Origin: CADEED01 sp043747875
Lineage (GTDB): Bacteria; Pseudomonadota; Gammaproteobacteria; Steroidobacterales; Steroidobacteraceae
Assembly: GCA_043747875.1 (NCBI GenBank)
Contig: JAYTOI010000009.1
Coordinates: 1-64,000, forward strand
Length of the DNA: 64,000 nt
Direction: 5' to 3'
This document shows, one piece after another, positions 55,211-64,000 of this stretch. The stretch's first letter is position 1. Every line of letters begins with the position of its first letter. Below the pieces are notes generated by a model. The model searched no databases. It had not been told where the DNA came from and saw nothing but the letters and a program-made list of their open reading frames with translations. A program made the translations under genes and the position numbers.

Positions 55211-58200
55211 ATGGTTGCAGTCGTTTCGGGTTCGAGCCTCGGTCTGTTCAACTCGTCCGCTTCATCGCTCGGAGGTGATAACGCCGCGAACCCCCAGGTC
55301 GGCCGCGGCCGCGACCGGTACTACGTCAACACCACCACCGGCAACCTCATCATCCAGGGTGTCGACGATACGCTGAGCGCGCTCGGTCTCGACTTCGCCG
55401 CCCTGCGAACCTACAACTCCCAAGGTCTCACCGACGAAGACAACGGCGACAACTGGCGCCTCGGTGTTCACATGCGCCTCTCCGCCGTCACGGGCGGCGC
55501 GGGCGTCAACACGGCTGGCAGTCAGCTCACCAAAACTTTTGGTGACGGCGCGGAAGTCGTCTACACGTACAACACCACGCGCGCGCGCTACGAGAGCAAC
55601 GATGGCGACGGCGCGAATGATTACCTGACGTGGAACGGCACGGTCTGGACCTGGACCGACGGCAGCGCGCGCTCGACGGAGGAGTACGCGCTGATCAGCG
55701 GCGCGCAACGCATCAAGTTCTCGCGCGACACCGATCTCAACACGGTCACCTACAACTACACGGGCTCGCTGCTCACCAGCCTCAACATGGCGAACCCGGG
55801 CGCCGTGGCCAACAACGCGCAGACGGTGACGTTCACGTACACCGGCAACAATTTGATGTCGATCGGGGTCACGTCGTGGAACGGCACGGTGCTCGCGACC
55901 CAGACACTCACGAGCTACACGTACGATGCCTCGAACCGCCTGCAGACGGTGCGCGTGGACCTGACGCCAACCATCACCAGCGACAGCGTCACCTACACGA
56001 CCACCTATGCGTACGAGGGCACGAGCAAGCGTGTCGCGTCCATCACGCAGACCGACGGCAGCTCGGTCACGTTCACGTACCAGGATCTCAACGGCAACTA
56101 TCGCGTACGCACGATGACGGACGCGGAGGGCCGCGTCACGACGTTCACGTACAACGACGTCATCGGCGGTGGCGGCACACCGGCCGGATGGTCCGCGGCG
56201 CAGCTGATCGAAACCAGCCCCGCCGAAGTGTTGTCGCCCGTGATCGCATTCGATGCGAACGGCAATGGCATCGCGGCCTGGTCGTACGAGAATGGCGACG
56301 TCGTGGCGCGCCGCTTCGACAAGGCGACGAACACGTGGGGACCCGTCGTCACGCTGCGGACGACCCCCGCGGGCACCATCGAGTACGGATCGTTCCTCTC
56401 GCTGTCCGTGGACGACAACGGCAACGCCGTGCTCGCGTGGCTGAACAACAACGATGACACCCAGGTGTTCACGGTCTACGCGAGCCGCTACACCGCGGCC
56501 GGAAACAGCTGGAGCACTTCGGCGCCGGTGATGGCAGTGTCCTCTTCGGTCGGGAGTGTCGACGCTTCGATGCGCGGCTCGTACGCGGCCGTGAGCTGGT
56601 CCGTGCATACCAGTTCCACGAATGCCGAGGTCTATGTTGCGCGCTGGAACGGCACGGCCTGGAGCGCGGCGATGTCGGTCGAAACGCTCAGCGGGATCGC
56701 GCAGCGGCCGTCAGTCGCGGTCGACTCGACTGGGCGCATCACGGTGGCCTGGCAGCAACCCACCACCGTTACCGAATTCAGCAGCATCTACGTCAATCGC
56801 TACAACGGTACCAGCTGGGCCGGCGCCACGCTGCTCGAAAGCTCCGCGACGGCCGCGAGCGACGTGAAGCTCGGGTTCGACGGCTCGGGCAATGCGATCG
56901 CGCTGTGGACACAGAATACGGACGTGTTCGCGCGCCGCTATGACGCCGCGACCAACACCTGGGCGGCGGCGACGCCGGCGCTCGACACGGGCTCGACGGC
57001 GGTCCAGTCGCCGTCGCTCTCCGTCGATGTCGGTGGAAATGCCATCGCCGCATGGATTCAGAGCGATGGAAGCGCGTTGTCCGCGTATGCGAGCCGATAC
57101 AGCGTCGCGACCAACACGTGGAGTCCTGCCGTATTGGTCGAGGCCTTGGCAGCGACGGTACAAAAAGTCGAAACCTCGATTGCGGGAAATCAAGCGGCGG
57201 TGCTCATCGGCGCGGCGGGCGGTTCGATCGCGTACCGTGATCTGTACGTCGCGCGCTGGAATGGCGCGACCTGGACGACCGATACGATTTCCGTGGGCGG
57301 AGCGGCGTCCGCAGCCTACGAGTCGCAGATCGCGATCGATACACAAGGTTACGCGAGCATCGTGGGCCTGGGGTCCGATGCCGGCGCGACCAGCATCGTC
57401 GCGCGACGCTACAGCCCCGGTAGCGCTGGCGGTGGTCCGGCCTTCTACCAGCGCACCCAGGTGCAGGATGCACTCGGTCTCACGACTACCTACCTCAAGG
57501 ACGCCCAGGGTCGGCTGATCAGCGTGCAGACTCCCGCTGTCGGCGGCGTGTCGATCGAGACGCGCTACACCTACGACCCGGTGACAGGCAACGTCGCGAC
57601 GATGACGGAAGATCCCACCGGCCTCAACCGCGTCACGACCTTCACCTACGACGCCAACACGGGCCTGCTGCTGTCCACGCGCGACTCGCTGGGCAACACG
57701 GTCACGCGTACCTACAACCCGAACAACCAGCTCGAGACCGAGACCAGCTACGTCAATCGCTCCACCACCGGCACGCCCACCGGCACGGCGATGGTTTCGC
57801 GCTACCTCTACGACGTGGAGAACCACCTGCGCTTCGCGATCAGCGCGGACGGTCGCGTGATCGAGCACGTCTACAACACCAACGGCGAGCGCATCACGAC
57901 GTACAAATACGCGGCGGACACGTACGCCAGCACGTACACCGAGGCGGCGCTCAACAACTGGGCTACTGCCGCGAGCGGCCCGCGCTCACGTGCGCTCGAG
58001 CGCGCCGAGTATGTCTACGACTTCCGCAGCAATATCTCCACGATCACCACGTGGACGGCGACGACCGCCACCGGCACGGGCACCGGCACGTCGTCGGTGA
58101 CGCGCTTCATCTACGACCAGCGCGGCATGCTGCTGACGACGGTGGAAGCGCGCGGTGAGGCAACCGCGACGCCCACCACTGACTACGTGACCAACTACAC

Positions 58201-61200
58201 GTACGATGGCCTCAATCGCGCGCGCACCGCGACGACCTGGGTCTCGGGCGGCGAAATCGCGCGCCCGATCAAGTCGATCGTCTACGACGACGCCAATCGG
58301 CGCACCGTCAGCACGTTTGCGAACGGGCTCACCAGTACGGAAACCTTCAACCGCTCGGGCGACCTCGTCAGCGTCGCGATGGGCCCGGCGGCGCTCGGCA
58401 CGAAGTCTTACACCTATGATTCCAACGGTCGTGAGCGCGTGGTCACCGATCAGACCGGCGTCAAGACCTACTGTTTCTACGACGATGCGGGTCGCAAGAT
58501 CGGCTACGTCGACGGCGACGGTTCGCTGACCGAGCTCGTCTACAACCGCGCGAGCCAGGTCGTCAAGACGATTCGCTATGCGACGCTGCTGTCGGCGACG
58601 ACGCAGACCTCGCTCGCGGGCACGGGCTGGAACACGATTGCGTTCGCGACGCTGCGCACGGAAGCGAACGCCGCGCCGAACGGCAACCAGATCACCCGAA
58701 ACGTGTACGACGTGTCGGGTGCGCTGGTGTATACGCTCGATCAGCCCGACGCGACGATTCCAACTGTCTTCGCCGTGACGCAGAACGTCTACGACGGCGC
58801 GGGCCGGCTCACCGACCAGATCCGCTTCTTCAATGCGCAGACGATCGCGGTCACCGTCGATGAAGTGCTGCCATCCGCCATCACGGTGGCGACGAACGCA
58901 TCGGACCGCCGTACGCGCTCTTTCTACAATTCCGACGGCCAGCTCACCGGCACGCTCGACGGTGCGGGCTATCTCAAGGAAAACGTCTACGACGCTGGGG
59001 GCCGTCTCATCACGCAGATCGGCTATTACAACGCCAGCGACGCGAGCCGCCGGCTCACCGGCACGCTGGACACGCTGCGCCCGGGCAGCAGCGGCAGCAC
59101 CGCGCAGCTCGATCCCGCGCGCGACATCCGCACGCGGTTCTTCTTCGACGCGCAGGGTCGCAAGGTGGGCGAGCTCGACGGCGAGCGCTATCTGACCGAG
59201 CAGGTCTATGACGTTGCCGGCAACGTCACACAGTCGACCCGCTACAACGTCGTGCTCACGGATGCCGGCGGCACTACGACATTCGCAACGTTGCGCAGCG
59301 CGGCCGTGGCCGCGGGCGCGGCGACGCACACGACGGCATTCACGTACAACGGGCTGCGCCGGGTTCTCACCGAGACGAACTTCGAGAATACGCAGACGCT
59401 GTATTCCTACGACGTCGCCGGAAATCTGATTTCGACGACGCGCGCGAACGGCGCGGGAGTGGAAGCGCGCACCACGCAGACGCGCTACGACGTACTCGGC
59501 CGGGTCACGCAGGAGCTCACCGCGGAAGGCACGGCCGCGCTGGCCGCGCTCGGCGGCTCGCCAACGCAGGCGCAGGTCGATGACGTCTGGAACAAGTACA
59601 GCATCACCTACACGTACGACAACGCGAATCGCCGCATCTCGGCCACGGTGCGGCCGAACGATTCGCAGACCAACACCACGTATTTCTACTATGACAACGA
59701 CGGACGCGTGCGCTTCGAACTCGATCCGCGCGGGCGGGTCACCGAGAACCGCTACAACGCGTTGGGTCAGCTCGTCGACCGCATCCAGTACTGGCGCACG
59801 GTCACGATCGCGAGCCCGACCGGAGGGCTGCTCAATTCGACGCTCATCGGTCAGCTCAGCGCGACCGAATCCGCGAACGTCCACGAGAAGACCACGTACG
59901 CCTATTCGCTGCGCGGCCAGATTGCCTCGACGCTGACCGCGGCCGGCGCGAGGACTGCCAATACCTACAACGTCTTCGGCGAGCTGCTCACCAGCAATGC
60001 CGGCAGCGGATTCACGGCCTACGATTTCACCTATGACGCGCGCGGGCTGCAGAAGCTCGCGCGGCGCGGCGCTGTCACGCTCCAAGACCGCAGCTACGAC
60101 GCATTCGGGCGCCTGACGTCGGTCATCGATGCGCGCGGCAACGCCTCCACGACCACCTATGACCGGCTGGGCCGCGAGGTCGCGAGCGCGGAGGCGGGCG
60201 ACGCCAACGCGCGCCTCACCACGTACGACGGCTTCGCGCGTGTGCTCACGATCCGCGACAAGCTGCTCAACACGACCAGCTACTCGTACGTCGACGCGAC
60301 GCGCACCATCACCGTGACCACGCCCGAGGGCATCTCGGTCGCGACGGTGCACAATCGCCATGGCGACGACGTCAGCGTCACCGCCAACGGCAACACCACT
60401 AACTACACGTACGATCTCAACGGCCGGTTCACCGGCGCCTCGGACGGGCTCGGCGCGCTCGAGAGCCGCGCGTACGACCGCGTCGGGCGCCAGATCGAAG
60501 CGCGGGACGCGCGTGGCACCATCACGACCTTCACCTACGACGCAGGGAACCGCGCGCTCTCGCGCACCGTGGACACGGCCGGCGGCGGACTCGCGTTGCA
60601 GACCAACTACGCGTACGACCCGCTGAGCCGGGTGATGACCGTGACCGAGCCCGGCAACCGCGTCACGCGCACCGAATACGACCGCGATGGCCGTGTCGCC
60701 GCGGTGGTCGTCGATCCGAGCGGCAACGCCAGCCGCACGGAGTACGTGTACGACACTGCCAACCACACCACGCTCGTGACCGAAGGCGCGGGCAGCACCA
60801 AGCCGCGCCGCACGCAGTACCTCTTCGACGCGTTCGGTCGTCGCTCGGACGAATACGTCGATCCGACCAGCCTCGGCGGAACGCTCAACCTGCGCACGCA
60901 GTACCGCTATGACAACAACGACAACCTCACGCGCAAGATAGATCCGCGGGGAAACAGCGGCTGGTACGTCTACGACGCGCAGAACCGGCTGTCCCAGACG
61001 ATCGACGCGCTCGGCGGCGTCACGCTGTTCAGCTACGACGCGGAAGATCGCGTCGTCGGCACGCGCCGGTATTTCAACACGGTTGCCACCGGCGGCCTCG
61101 GCGACGCGCCGGTCGCGCAGAGCGTCACGACGACGCTCAACGACCAGGTCACGCGTTCGGTCTTCGACCGCGACGGTCGCGAGAAATACACCATCTCGAC

Positions 61201-64000
61201 CGTGAGCGCGACGGGCTCGCCGGGCGCCGTCACGGAGACGGGCATCGTCACCGAACGCACCTTCGACGCCGCCGGCAGCGTCACGCGCACCCGTGTCTAT
61301 CGCATCGCGATCACGGTGCCGGCCACGGTCGACACCGCGAGTGTCGCGACGGCGCTCACCAGCGCAGGCAACAGCACTGCGACGCTGCACGCCGACGATC
61401 AGGTGACCTGGACGGCGTACGACCTGCGCGGCCAGCCGATCTTCACGGTGGATGGCAGCGGTGCCGTCTCGAAGACGACGTTCGATCTGTCGGGCAACGT
61501 CGTCTCGACCATTGCCTATGCCGAGCGCGTGGCGCTCGGCAATCTCATGACTGCCGCGAGTCTCACCACCTGGTCGACCGGCGCGTCGATCGTCAACAAC
61601 ACCGCCAATCGCACCACGAAGTTCTGGTTCGACGCGCTCAACCGCGAACGCTTCGTGCTCGACGCGGAAGGCTATCTATCCGAAACGCGGTTTCTCGACT
61701 CCGCGAAGCAGGAGGTGCTGAACGTCTATGCGATCAAGCCGGCCATCGGCGCGAACGCGACGCTCACGGATGTGGCCTCGGCGGCTTCGGCCGCGCCGCT
61801 GCAGGTGGGCATCCAGTCGACCACGAAGACGCTGGATGTCGCCGGTCGCGTGGTCCAGGTCATGGACGCGGACGGCCGCAGCGAATACTTCGGCTATGAC
61901 GCGGTCGGCAACAAGACCCGGTACGTCAACAAGAAGGCCTCGGGCCCGACCGATGCCGCGTACACGTGGACGTACGACTACGACGCGAACCACCGCCTCA
62001 CGCACGAGCGCTCGCCGAGCGTGACGATCACGACCATCAATCCGACGACGCTGGTCGCCACCGAGTCGACCCAGTCGCTGGTGGCGTTCAACGAGTACGA
62101 CGCGCTCGGCAACGTCACCGCGCGTACCGAGGCGCAGGGCACCGCGCAGGCGCGCGTGACGCGCTACGAATATGACCTGCTGGGGCACCAGATGGCGACG
62201 GTGTCGCCGACGGTCGGCATCTACAACGCCGCCGACGGCGACCTGCAGTGGGGCAACGGCGCCGCGGTGGCCGTCACGGAGTCGCAGACCGAGGTGCGCT
62301 CGGAGGTCGTCTACGACGTCTTCGGCAACGTGATCCGCAGCCGTCTCGTCACTGCGATGAATGCCGCGACGCCGAGCTTCGGCACGTTCTCGCACAAGGC
62401 GTACGACAATCTCGGCCGCGTCCGATACGAGATCGACAACCAGAGCCGGGTCACCTCGTACACCTACGACGTGTTCGGCAATGTCGCGGCGCTCACTCGG
62501 CACGCGACGCCGCTCTCGACCGCGTTGCCCACCAGCGGCAACAGCCTCACGATCGCCGACGTGTCGTCGCGCCTCACGACGAGCGCGACCAGCGACCGCA
62601 CCATCCAGAAGACATTCGACCGGCTGGGACGCGAGCTGTCGGTGCGGCAGCCGAGCGTGCGCGCGTTCGTGCCAGCGACGAGCGGGGTCGGGGGCAGCTA
62701 CATCGATGCGCAGCCCGCGACCGAATACGTTTACGACGCGTTCGGGGGCGTGTTGCGCACCAGCGTGCAGATCAACAGCACGGAGTGGGCGCACTCGTAT
62801 TCGTACTACGACCGCCGCGGGCTCAAGACCGCGGTGCTCGACCCGAAGCGTTATCTAACGCAGTTCGAATATGACGAGACGGGCGACCTCACGCGGCAGG
62901 TCGAATACGCGCGCCCGACCACGGGCACGCTCGACTACACCACATTCGGCACGATCAACTTCACGACGAACGCCACGCACGCTGTCCCGGCGCCATCCGT
63001 CAGCGGTACGCCGGACGTCTTCCAGGGCTATGACCGGGAGGTGACTTACACCTACGACCGCCTGAACCGCAGGGTCACGGAGAACAAGCGCAACATCGAG
63101 TACGCGACTCTCAACAGCCCGACGGGAGTCTCGCCTGGCTACAGTGGCATCCAGACGACCACGTACGGTTACGACGTGCTCGGCAACCAGACGATGGTGA
63201 AGGACGCGCTCGGCGCCATGACGTTCACGTTCTACGACACGCTCAGCCGCGTCGTCGGCGTGGCGCAGCCCAGCCGCGAGCTCGGCCTGGGTGCCGCGGT
63301 GACGGGCCTGTGGCCGACCACCGCGCGCATTCCATTCACTCGCATGGCGCGCGATGCCTACGGCAATCTCGTGCAGACGGTGGAGTATTACCGCGGTCTC
63401 GACGGGACTGCGTTCGGCGCGACGCCGCCGCCTGCGCCGGCTTTGCCCGCGACACCCGCGAGCCATGCCGACGATCGCACCACGACTATTGTCGTGGACA
63501 AGCAGGGCCACACTGTGCGCACGCGCGACGCCACCGGCGCCGACAGCTATGCGTCGTACAACACCCGCCGCGATGTCGTGAAGCAGTGGCAACCGGTCAC
63601 GAACGCTATCACGGGCGCGAGCGAGGCGATCGTCAAGATCTATCGCTACGACTCCATGGGCCAGCAGACGCAGCTGCTCGAATCGCAGCGTTTCAACGGC
63701 GCGGGCACGGACTTCGTCACCCGCATGTCCGAGTACAACGGCTTCGGCGAGATCGTCGCCCAGTACAACTCCGGCACGGTGGAGGCGGAGAAGGAATATT
63801 TCGACTACGACGCCACGGGCCGCGTATGGCGTACGAATACCGGAGATGGTGTCGACAAGGTCTACCTGTACGACCTCGCCGGCAATGCGACGCTCGAGCT
63901 GCGCAGCAAGACGGTGGATCTCAACGCGGGGCGCACGAGCTCGGCCGCCGGCACGTACACCTCGGCGCAGAGCGTGTTGAACGCGATCGTCCAGACCGAC
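55211..64000 (+). CDS. Giant RHS/YD-repeat protein 3, N-terminal 2930 residues (runs off the window)
   Basis: The frame is open from the ATG at 55211 to the last base. It begins VAVVSGSSLGLFNSSASSLGG...LRTYNSQGLTDEDNGDNWR, matching giants 1 and 2. Residues 110-317: YD repeats. About 325-743: one propeller-like block, the shortest of the three (GNGIAAWSYENGDVVARRFD). From 747 to the edge: YD repeats collinear with those of giants 1 and 2 (ISADGRVIEHVYN, then NKKASGPTDAAYTWTY, almost identical to giant 2 near 42706). No LysM is seen in this part. Its C-terminal tip and any immunity gene lie beyond the window. Inferred role: a third paralogous toxin. Confidence 0.88.
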   Translation, partial: MVAVVSGSSLGLFNSSASSLGGDNAANPQVGRGRDRYYVNTTTGNLIIQGVDDTLSALGLDFAALRTYNSQGLTDEDNGDNWRLGVHMRLSAVTGGAGVNTAGSQLTKTFGDGAEVVYTYNTTRARYESNDGDGANDYLTWNGTVWTWTDGSARSTEEYALISGAQRIKFSRDTDLNTVTYNYTGSLLTSLNMANPGAVANNAQTVTFTYTGNNLMSIGVTSWNGTVLATQTLTSYTYDASNRLQTVRVDLTPTITSDSVTYTTTYAYEGTSKRVASITQTDGSSVTFTYQDLNGNYRVRTMTDAEGRVTTFTYNDVIGGGGTPAGWSAAQLIETSPAEVLSPVIAFDANGNGIAAWSYENGDVVARRFDKATNTWGPVVTLRTTPAGTIEYGSFLSLSVDDNGNAVLAWLNNNDDTQVFTVYASRYTAAGNSWSTSAPVMAVSSSVGSVDASMRGSYAAVSWSVHTSSTNAEVYVARWNGTAWSAAMSVETLSGIAQRPSVAVDSTGRITVAWQQPTTVTEFSSIYVNRYNGTSWAGATLLESSATAASDVKLGFDGSGNAIALWTQNTDVFARRYDAATNTWAAATPALDTGSTAVQSPSLSVDVGGNAIAAWIQSDGSALSAYASRYSVATNTWSPAVLVEALAATVQKVETSIAGNQAAVLIGAAGGSIAYRDLYVARWNGATWTTDTISVGGAASAAYESQIAIDTQGYASIVGLGSDAGATSIVARRYSPGSAGGGPAFYQRTQVQDALGLTTTYLKDAQGRLISVQTPAVGGVSIETRYTYDPVTGNVATMTEDPTGLNRVTTFTYDANTGLLLSTRDSLGNTVTRTYNPNNQLETETSYVNRSTTGTPTGTAMVSRYLYDVENHLRFAISADGRVIEHVYNTNGERITTYKYAADTYASTYTEAALNNWATAASGPRSRALERAEYVYDFRSNISTITTWTATTATGTGTGTSSVTRFIYDQRGMLLTTVEARGEATATPTTDYVTNYTYDGLNRARTATTWVSGGEIARPIKSIVYDDANRRTVSTFANGLTSTETFNRSGDLVSVAMGPAALGTKSYTYDSNGRERVVTDQTGVKTYCFYDDAGRKIGYVDGDGSLTELVYNRASQVVKTIRYATLLSATTQTSLAGTGWNTIAFATLRTEANAAPNGNQITRNVYDVSGALVYTLDQPDATIPTVFAVTQNVYDGAGRLTDQIRFFNAQTIAVTVDEVLPSAITVATNASDRRTRSFYNSDGQLTGTLDGAGYLKENVYDAGGRLITQIGYYNASDASRRLTGTLDTLRPGSSGSTAQLDPARDIRTRFFFDAQGRKVGELDGERYLTEQVYDVAGNVTQSTRYNVVLTDAGGTTTFATLRSAAVAAGAATHTTAFTYNGLRRVLTETNFENTQTLYSYDVAGNLISTTRANGAGVEARTTQTRYDVLGRVTQELTAEGTAALAALGGSPTQAQVDDVWNKYSITYTYDNANRRISATVRPNDSQTNTTYFYYDNDGRVRFELDPRGRVTENRYNALGQLVDRIQYWRTVTIASPTGGLLNSTLIGQLSATESANVHEKTTYAYSLRGQIASTLTAAGARTANTYNVFGELLTSNAGSGFTAYDFTYDARGLQKLARRGAVTLQDRSYDAFGRLTSVIDARGNASTTTYDRLGREVASAEAGDANARLTTYDGFARVLTIRDKLLNTTSYSYVDATRTITVTTPEGISVATVHNRHGDDVSVTANGNTTNYTYDLNGRFTGASDGLGALESRAYDRVGRQIEARDARGTITTFTYDAGNRALSRTVDTAGGGLALQTNYAYDPLSRVMTVTEPGNRVTRTEYDRDGRVAAVVVDPSGNASRTEYVYDTANHTTLVTEGAGSTKPRRTQYLFDAFGRRSDEYVDPTSLGGTLNLRTQYRYDNNDNLTRKIDPRGNSGWYVYDAQNRLSQTIDALGGVTLFSYDAEDRVVGTRRYFNTVATGGLGDAPVAQSVTTTLNDQVTRSVFDRDGREKYTISTVSATGSPGAVTETGIVTERTFDAAGSVTRTRVYRIAITVPATVDTASVATALTSAGNSTATLHADDQVTWTAYDLRGQPIFTVDGSGAVSKTTFDLSGNVVSTIAYAERVALGNLMTAASLTTWSTGASIVNNTANRTTKFWFDALNRERFVLDAEGYLSETRFLDSAKQEVLNVYAIKPAIGANATLTDVASAASAAPLQVGIQSTTKTLDVAGRVVQVMDADGRSEYFGYDAVGNKTRYVNKKASGPTDAAYTWTYDYDANHRLTHERSPSVTITTINPTTLVATESTQSLVAFNEYDALGNVTARTEAQGTAQARVTRYEYDLLGHQMATVSPTVGIYNAADGDLQWGNGAAVAVTESQTEVRSEVVYDVFGNVIRSRLVTAMNAATPSFGTFSHKAYDNLGRVRYEIDNQSRVTSYTYDVFGNVAALTRHATPLSTALPTSGNSLTIADVSSRLTTSATSDRTIQKTFDRLGRELSVRQPSVRAFVPATSGVGGSYIDAQPATEYVYDAFGGVLRTSVQINSTEWAHSYSYYDRRGLKTAVLDPKRYLTQFEYDETGDLTRQVEYARPTTGTLDYTTFGTINFTTNATHAVPAPSVSGTPDVFQGYDREVTYTYDRLNRRVTENKRNIEYATLNSPTGVSPGYSGIQTTTYGYDVLGNQTMVKDALGAMTFTFYDTLSRVVGVAQPSRELGLGAAVTGLWPTTARIPFTRMARDAYGNLVQTVEYYRGLDGTAFGATPPPAPALPATPASHADDRTTTIVVDKQGHTVRTRDATGADSYASYNTRRDVVKQWQPVTNAITGASEAIVKIYRYDSMGQQTQLLESQRFNGAGTDFVTRMSEYNGFGEIVAQYNSGTVEAEKEYFDYDATGRVWRTNTGDGVDKVYLYDLAGNATLELRSKTVDLNAGRTSSAAGTYTSAQSVLNAIVQTD
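56185..57440 (+). repeat. Beta-propeller-like repeat block in giant 3
   Basis: About 420 residues of the same repeat type as in giants 1 and 2 (GNAIALWTQNTDVFARRYD, GNAIAAWIQSDGSALSAY), placed after TDAEGRVTTFTYND, the equivalent point in the YD body. The length would suit one or two propellers. Confidence 0.7.

Overview
The window is high-G+C bacterial DNA, most like a gammaproteobacterium. It has a LacI/glk/zwf/edd Entner-Doudoroff cluster and a glutathione-dependent formaldehyde cluster. The Steroidobacter/Nevskia/Xanthomonad side of the class is my guess, from gene style only. No rRNA, tRNA, CRISPR array or transposase gene was seen.

Layout. 1-323: nothing recognised. 324-5877: a LacI-type repressor divergent from glk-zwf-edd, with two copies of the same operator-like palindrome between them. 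5890-5987: a perfect 31-bp inverted repeat. 6029-8581: the formaldehyde operon (glutathione-dependent dehydrogenase, S-(hydroxymethyl)glutathione synthase, S-formylglutathione hydrolase). 8721-27311: giant gene 1 (6196 aa), followed by a small overlapping ORF. 27717-30201 (minus strand): a Rieske oxygenase and an APC permease. 30233-31441: a TPR protein. 31532-53209: giant gene 2 (7225 aa), followed by a lipoprotein gene. 53877-54830: an ORF holding a displaced piece of a giant-gene N-terminal region. 54837-54975: a decayed copy of the TPR gene end plus promoter. 55211-64000: giant gene 3, still open at the window edge.

About 49 kb of the 64 kb is the giant-gene system. The three proteins are tandem paralogues. 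They share a short N-terminus (VAVVSGSGLGL type) with no Sec signal, an RHS/YD-repeat body, inserted beta-propeller-like blocks and (in 1 and 2) beta-sandwich-like modules. Proteins 1 and 2 end with a LysM domain, a hydrophobic Gly/Ala-rich region and a non-homologous tip. Tip 1 carries HEGTH, a zinc-metallopeptidase signature, and its stop overlaps a 129-aa ORF. Tip 2 is unrecognised and is followed by a lipoprotein gene. This is the layout of polymorphic toxin-immunity loci, but without the classical Rhs core cleavage motif and at very large size.

Each giant gene is preceded by a sequence resembling a flagellar sigma-28 (FliA) promoter: TAAA, 15 bases, then GCGGATA-like. If functional, these would place the toxins in the motility regulon. 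Together with the missing Sec signal, this is the most interesting hypothesis in the window.
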